Below are positions 6,292 through 7,310 of a stretch of DNA of 7,310 nucleotides, in pieces; the first letter of the stretch is position 1; each line of letters starts with the position of its first letter. Location: positions 1-7,310 of the forward strand of contig JAHZJZ010000297.1 in NCBI GenBank assembly GCA_022600655.1, read 5' to 3'. A program made the translations under genes and the position numbers. Origin of the DNA: Campylobacterota bacterium. Lineage in GTDB: Bacteria > Campylobacterota > Campylobacteria > Campylobacterales > Sulfurovaceae. Under the pieces are notes generated by a model, which was not told where the DNA came from, ran no database searches, and saw nothing but the letters and a program-made list of their open reading frames with translations.

Positions 6292-7310
6292 ATGTTACAA
6301 AAAACCTCCTTTATCACTTTAATTAGCTCTATATTTCTAAGTGCAAGTAGTCTTGATATTGGAGGAAGTTGGGGCTATAGTCCCATAGATATGGTTAGAG
6401 GAGAAAAAACTCACTCTGTTCTGATAAATCCAGCCACTCTAAACAGAATTAAAACTACTAATGCGTTAACAATAGACCTTGATACAAATCTTGCCTTTAC
6501 AGAAGATACTTTAAATTTTATTCAAAAGTTAGAGAGTAGTTCAAGTGATACTCAAGAAGTATCTTCTTTGATGGAAAAAAACATAGGTAAAGTATTAAGC
6601 TTCTCTAGTGATATTTTTATACCAATGTATAGAGAAGAGAAAGGGTTTAAATGGTTGTTAGGGTTTTATAACTCACTTGATGGTTATTTTATTACCCATA
6701 GTGGTTTTGGTTCTAAAGGTGCTATGGAGAGCTATATTGAAAAGTACAGAGCATTGGTTGGAACATTTGCTTTTGAAAAGAGTAATATAGAGTATGGTTT
6801 TAATATAAAAGCCATAGAAAAACTCCAGACCATTCACGCTTACTCTATTGGGGAGATTATTGAAACCGATTCGTTTATGGATTATTTTGACAATGAGTAC
6901 ACTCAAAAAGAACAAGCTCTTGCCTTTGATGCAGGGGTAAGTTATCTACTTTCAGATAACCAGTTACAACCCAAACTTGCACTCTCTATTTTAAATATGG
7001 GTGATACAAGCTTTAATGAACTAGGTTCATTACCCTCAACAACCAATATTGGACTGGCTTTTAATCAAATGGTATTTAATACGCAAGTGTTAAAATTTGA
7101 AGTTGATTATATAGACTTGTTTGCTCATCAAGAAAATAGTAGTTTTGAAGACTCCTTAAGACTAGGCATGAGTAGTCGTTTTTTTGATAACAGCTTACAC
7201 CTGAGTACAGGTATTTTATATCAAAGTTTAACATTTGGAATTGAGTATAATTACTCTATCTTCAATATTGCTTTAAACTCTTATGTTCAAAAGATTCCTA
7301 ATCATCCAGA
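6292..7310 (+). CDS. Probable outer-membrane beta-barrel protein, TraF_2/OmpP1-like (3' end beyond the window)
   Basis: The frame is open from the ATG at 6292 to the window edge, giving 339 complete codons and no stop. The N-terminus is a standard Sec signal peptide: one Lys, a hydrophobic core, and a likely cleavage after A18-S19-S20, leaving a mature start at L21-D22. N46-P47-A48 matches the NPA motif found near the N-terminus of OmpP1/FadL- and TraF_2-type barrels. Residues 209-238, with FDAGVSYLL followed by KLALSILNMGD, follow the amphipathic strand-turn-strand pattern of the TraF_2 family. Alternating strands continue to the edge, for example LHLSTGILYQ and LTFGIEYNYS. The gene abuts the preceding lipoprotein gene with no spacer. 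It probably forms the outer-membrane part of the module encoded here, although no direct evidence of a complex exists. Database names calling this family conjugal transfer TraF should not be taken as function. A more distant barrel family is possible. Confidence 0.7.
   Translation, partial: MLQKTSFITLISSIFLSASSLDIGGSWGYSPIDMVRGEKTHSVLINPATLNRIKTTNALTIDLDTNLAFTEDTLNFIQKLESSSSDTQEVSSLMEKNIGKVLSFSSDIFIPMYREEKGFKWLLGFYNSLDGYFITHSGFGSKGAMESYIEKYRALVGTFAFEKSNIEYGFNIKAIEKLQTIHAYSIGEIIETDSFMDYFDNEYTQKEQALAFDAGVSYLLSDNQLQPKLALSILNMGDTSFNELGSLPSTTNIGLAFNQMVFNTQVLKFEVDYIDLFAHQENSSFEDSLRLGMSSRFFDNSLHLSTGILYQSLTFGIEYNYSIFNIALNSYVQKIPNHP

Noticed and set aside
1..7310. CRISPR arrays, insertion sequences, tRNA or rRNA genes, long tandem repeats
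   Set aside because: No spaced direct repeats, transposase-like frames, terminal inverted repeats or RNA gene signatures were seen. Nearly all of the window is occupied by three coding regions.

Overview
The window is low-GC DNA carrying one compact run of three plus-strand genes: two complete and a third that runs off the right edge. AGA arginine codons are preferred, TAAGGAG-type ribosome sites are used, and the secreted proteins belong to lipoprotein, cytochrome c and outer-membrane-barrel types common in sulfur- and hydrogen-oxidising Campylobacterota (Sulfurimonas/Sulfurovum-like). The lineage is an inference from style and composition; no taxonomic marker is present.

Layout. Positions 1-92 are very AT-rich and look non-coding, with a 9-bp inverted repeat. 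Positions 93-4286 encode a 1397-residue lipoprotein with three CXXCH haem sites. Its N-terminal two thirds follow the plan of the hydrazine synthase alpha-subunit-like family: a beta-propeller, a middle domain ending in a CXXCH, then further cytochrome c segments. A cadherin/Ig-like domain and a second beta-rich, propeller-like C-terminal domain are added. Positions 4294-6291 encode a 665-residue lipoprotein with a carboxypeptidase-regulatory-like domain, one cadherin domain, three EF-hand/dockerin-type calcium loops and a cysteine-containing C-terminal half of unknown fold. From 6292 to the edge is the first 339 residues of an exported, probable outer-membrane beta-barrel protein resembling the TraF_2/OmpP1 class.

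The genes are separated by 7 bases and 0 bases, and the stop codon of gene 1 contributes to the ribosome site of gene 2, so they are almost certainly co-transcribed and translationally coupled. All three products carry export signals, two are predicted lipoproteins with no Asp at +2 (so likely outer membrane), and the third is a predicted barrel. The simplest reading is an envelope-surface module in which a large haem lipoprotein and a calcium-binding lipoprotein work with an outer-membrane barrel. Its substrate and electron partner cannot be read from the sequence. Nothing here supports anammox hydrazine chemistry, plasmid conjugation, CRISPR, transposons or RNA genes.
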